NCBI RefSeq assembly: GCF_900143015.1
Contig: NZ_FSRT01000001.1
Coordinates: forward strand, 1,054,001-1,118,000
Direction of reading: 5' to 3'
From: Fibrobacter sp. UWB11
GTDB lineage: Bacteria; Fibrobacterota; Fibrobacteria; Fibrobacterales; Fibrobacteraceae
DNA length: 64,000 bases
Positions 61,473-64,000 of the stretch are shown in pieces (position 1 is the first letter of the stretch; every line of letters begins with the position of its first letter). The translations under genes were made by a program, and so were the position numbers. The notes beneath the pieces were generated by a model, which saw nothing but the letters and a program-made list of their open reading frames with translations, was not told the origin of the DNA and ran no database searches.

Positions 61473-62675
61473 ATGAATTTGTTTGCTCGAATCTTGTTTT
61501 TGGCGTTTTGCTCGCTTTGCTTTGCTGGCGCTGCTCCGTCTAGTGTGAATGATACCGTGTCCGTTTCTCCGGCAAAGCTGGATTCGATTGTTGCGGGAAG
61601 AAATTTAGTGTATCAGTCGCTCAAAAAAGGCGATAACAATAGCGCTCTTGAAGCAGCCGCTTCGTTAAGGGCTATGTCTCCGGTTCCTGAATTTGCGTTG
61701 GATGATTTGGAACTGATGGAAATTTATTTGATGACGGATCAATTTGATTCTGCCATGGTGATGTGGGGGCGAATTTACAGTACCGCATTGGAAGAAGTCC
61801 GTTATTCGTATGTTAGCGATTCCTTGTTGGCGCATTTAAACGGGAACTATAACTTTCTTATTGATAAAACTTTCAAAGCCGATTCAAATAAAGTTAAATC
61901 TCTTTTTGATCGTGCAATAAAAAACATTGTTTCTCGTGAAAATCGTGATTTAGCGCTAATTATAAAGGATGTAGTTCCTGAATACTCTCTAAACAGTAAG
62001 TTTAGTGCGACTCATTATTATGGTTGCAATCGAGATGATGATTGCGGTAAGGTGGATGCTTACACGAATCGGAAATCCGGGATGTATGTTCGAGTTATTG
62101 GTGGGTATTTAGAATGCAATTTAGATACGACTCGTCTTGATTCAGTTATTTTGCAATTGGAAAAATTCAAGAGCGATTATCCAGAATCTGAATTTATTCC
62201 TTGGATTCAAAAGTTATTGGAATGGCGGACTTCTCAGCGCAAATCTTTTGTGCATCGTTCGAACTATTATAATGAGCGGTTATATACCGGTGGTATTGGC
62301 ATTGAAGCATGGGGTTCTATTCGTTCGATGTTGGTTGGTGTGCCGATTCAATTTGGGCGCGTTGCCTTTGATTTTCTACTTGGCGGGATTGATCATTATG
62401 GAGGAACTTTTTTAGCGACTGTTGGGGTGGATGTTTTTGAAACCAAACGGTTTAAGGTGGTTCCTTTTGTGGGTGGGAAAAATCCCTTTGTTGCCGGGGT
62501 CCAGTTTGAATATCGTCCGTGGATATTCCCCTGTAGCGCAAATGGGATTGGAGAATACATCTCCTTTAAATTCAGGTACATGGCTATGTATGGAAAAGTA
62601 AAAACGGAAGATGGAGCAAAGAAGAAAGAATTCCATAATGGCTTTTTTCTTGGCGTGGGCATGCATGTTTGGTAG
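61473..62675 (+). CDS. Secreted protein of unknown function, C-terminal barrel-like
   Basis: ATG 61473 begins a signal peptide (MNLFARILFLAFCSLCFAGAAP), giving 400 residues. The first 230 residues are helical and resemble tetratricopeptide-type repeats (ALEAAASLRAMSPVPEFALDD). The last 120 are beta-rich, and the C-terminus ends in tryptophan (FLGVGMHVW), like an outer-membrane barrel strand. The gene is AT-rich, like the CLCA-like gene. No family is recognised. Confidence 0.6.
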   Translation: MNLFARILFLAFCSLCFAGAAPSSVNDTVSVSPAKLDSIVAGRNLVYQSLKKGDNNSALEAAASLRAMSPVPEFALDDLELMEIYLMTDQFDSAMVMWGRIYSTALEEVRYSYVSDSLLAHLNGNYNFLIDKTFKADSNKVKSLFDRAIKNIVSRENRDLALIIKDVVPEYSLNSKFSATHYYGCNRDDDCGKVDAYTNRKSGMYVRVIGGYLECNLDTTRLDSVILQLEKFKSDYPESEFIPWIQKLLEWRTSQRKSFVHRSNYYNERLYTGGIGIEAWGSIRSMLVGVPIQFGRVAFDFLLGGIDHYGGTFLATVGVDVFETKRFKVVPFVGGKNPFVAGVQFEYRPWIFPCSANGIGEYISFKFRYMAMYGKVKTEDGAKKKEFHNGFFLGVGMHVW

Positions 62676-62696
62676 CTCGTTGCAAATCAGTTTTTC

Positions 62697-62704
62697 TACA
62701 TTTG
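62697..62704 (+). promoter_or_regulatory. Putative -7 element (TACATTTG) of purB
   Basis: TACATTTG fits TAnnTTTG and lies 30 nt before the purB ATG. Confidence 0.4.
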
Positions 62705-62734
62705 GCGTTGTAAAACTTAAAAAAGGATAGAATC

Positions 62735-64000
62735 ATGCGTGATCAATTCGAAAGCCCGCTTATCAAGCGTTATGCTAGCAAGGAAATGAGTTTCATCTTC
62801 AGCCCGCAGTACAAGTTCCAGACTTGGCGCAAGCTGTGGATTTACCTCGCCGAATCCGAAATGGAACTCGGCCTCCCGATTACGCAGGAGCAGGTGGACG
62901 AACTGAAGGCCCACGAAAAGGACATCAACTTTGAAGTCGCCGAAGAAGAAGAAAAGCGCCGCCGCCACGACGTGATGAGCCACGTCTATGCTTACGGCGT
63001 GCAGTGCCCGAAGGCTAAGGGCATTATCCACCTCGGTGCAACGTCTGCATTCGTGGGGGACAACACCGACCTTATCCAGATGCAGCAGGCCATGATTCTC
63101 GTGCGCAAGCGTCTTTGCCGCGTGATGGACAAGCTTTCCAAGTTTGCTATGGAATACAAGGACATGGCTCAGCTCGGTGCAACACACTTCCAGGCTGCCC
63201 AGCTCACGACCGTCGGTAAGCGCGCTTGCCTCTGGCTCCAGGACATGCTCATCGACCTCGAAGAATTGAACTTCCTCATTGAAGTGCTTCCGTTCCGCGG
63301 CGTGAAGGGTACGACCGGTACGCAGGCTAGCTTCATGGACCTGTTCAACGGCGACGAAGAAAAGATTATGGAACTCGACCGCCGCGTGACCGCCAAGGCT
63401 GGCTTCAAGCGCGTGCTCACCATCACCGGTCAGACTTACACTCGTAAGTGGGACAACCGCGTGAACCAGGTGCTCAGCTCCATCGCTCAGAGTTTGCACA
63501 AGTTCGCTACCGACATGCGCCTTATGCAGGGCGTGAAGGAAGTCGAAGAACCGTTCGAAAAGACTCAGATTGGTTCCTCTGCCATGGCTTACAAGCGTAA
63601 CCCGATGCGCAGCGAACGCATTTGCTCCCTCGCTCGTTTTGTGATGGCTCAGGTCAACAGCACCGCCTTCACGCAGGCAACGCAGTGGTTCGAACGTACG
63701 CTCGATGACAGTGCAAACAAGCGCTTGGCAATTCCTGAAGCATTCCTTGCCATGGATGCCATGCTCATCATCGCCGAAAACGTCACGAACGGTCTCGTCG
63801 TTTATCCGAAGGTTATCGAAAAGCGCATCATGGCAGAACTTCCGTTCATGGCTACCGAAAACATCATCATGGAAGGCGTGAAGAATGGTGGCGACCGTCA
63901 GGAACTCCACGAAGAAATCCGTGTGATGTCCATGGAAGCAGGCAAGGTCGTGAAGGAACAGGGCAAGGATAATGATTTGCTCGAACGCGTTCTCAAGAAC
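62735..64000 (+). CDS. purB: Adenylosuccinate lyase (3' end cut by the window edge)
   Basis: Fumarase-superfamily lyase acting twice in purine synthesis (SAICAR to AICAR, and adenylosuccinate to AMP). From ATG 62735, after an AAAGGA site, 422 codons are visible with no stop; the end lies outside the window. The signature [15 protein letters not shown] (residues about 282-296) is complete, as are the N-terminal [11 protein letters not shown] and the TTGTQASF segment. Codon use is that of a highly expressed gene. Confidence 0.95.
   Translation, partial: MRDQFESPLIKRYASKEMSFIFSPQYKFQTWRKLWIYLAESEMELGLPITQEQVDELKAHEKDINFEVAEEEEKRRRHDVMSHVYAYGVQCPKAKGIIHLGATSAFVGDNTDLIQMQQAMILVRKRLCRVMDKLSKFAMEYKDMAQLGATHFQAAQLTTVGKRACLWLQDMLIDLEELNFLIEVLPFRGVKGTTGTQASFMDLFNGDEEKIMELDRRVTAKAGFKRVLTITGQTYTRKWDNRVNQVLSSIAQSLHKFATDMRLMQGVKEVEEPFEKTQIGSSAMAYKRNPMRSERICSLARFVMAQVNSTAFTQATQWFERTLDDSANKRLAIPEAFLAMDAMLIIAENVTNGLVVYPKVIEKRIMAELPFMATENIIMEGVKNGGDRQELHEEIRVMSMEAGKVVKEQGKDNDLLERVLKN

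Noticed and set aside
62717-63910. Minus-strand frame of 397 codons over purB
   Set aside because: Antisense shadow. PurB signatures are on the plus strand.

Overview
The window looks like chromosome of a Fibrobacter (Fibrobacterota, FCB group). The strongest marker is a site upstream of lexA (30405-30418) that reads TGCCCAGTTGTGCA on the minus strand. As I remember the literature, this matches the LexA box described for Fibrobacter succinogenes (TGC-N-C-N4-GTGCA). Several genes also carry a Bacteroidota-style -7 element (TAnnTTTG). Other consistent traits are class I GdhA, a V-type ATPase operon, CotH and formylglycine-enzyme-like lipoproteins, and many palindromic intergenic repeats. Nothing here is an obvious phage or transposon, and I saw no CRISPR array.

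Layout. 1-4740 (minus): hisI, proA and a large cytoplasmic GH2-family protein. 4914-9635: an AT-rich island with a divergent pair, a secreted unknown protein and a 1318-residue CLCA-like metalloprotease/vWA protein. 9759-10508: rplU-rpmA. 10560-14069: a gene remnant, a lipoprotein with a formylglycine-enzyme-like domain and an inositol-phosphatase. 14329-22533: a divergent acyl-lipid locus. Its minus arm is fabD plus an acyl-CoA carboxyltransferase. Its plus arm is ACP, a fused ketosynthase/chain-length-factor-like protein, FabG, FabZ, a PlsC-type acyltransferase and a patatin. 22919-30353: gdhA, dut, lepA-lepB, a secreted cyclophilin, a histone-H1-like/DksA-like fusion and lexA. 30537-30911: tRNA-Pro(UGG) followed by an unusual run of hairpins. 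31018-35693: membrane and CotH proteins and a methyltransferase. 35767-41622: a circularly permuted ATP-grasp / alpha-E / transglutaminase cluster. 41893-45721: an acetolactate-synthase-like enzyme with a small downstream ORF, and aspS. 46665-54416: a V-ATPase operon (E, DUF2764-like, A, B, D, I, K, K). 54599-58453: an AmgK-like kinase, a PTS EIIA, a Wzi-like barrel and a MauE/DoxX-like protein. 58614-64000: metG, a nitroreductase, a secreted unknown protein and purB, which is cut by the window edge.

How it fits together. Most of the window is housekeeping: translation, amino-acid and nucleotide synthesis, envelope and ion transport. The least ordinary parts are: (1) the acyl-lipid locus with a KS fused to a catalytically dead KS; (2) the CLCA-like protein; (3) the ATP-grasp/alpha-E/transglutaminase cluster present in both fused and split form; (4) four genes (proA, fabD, dut, metG) whose start codon lies only 4-5 nt after a TAnnTTTG box, which suggests leaderless mRNAs; (5) the hairpin array behind tRNA-Pro; (6) a signal-peptidase homologue whose catalytic lysine position is arginine. 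All functions are inferred by reading motifs; no database search was run.
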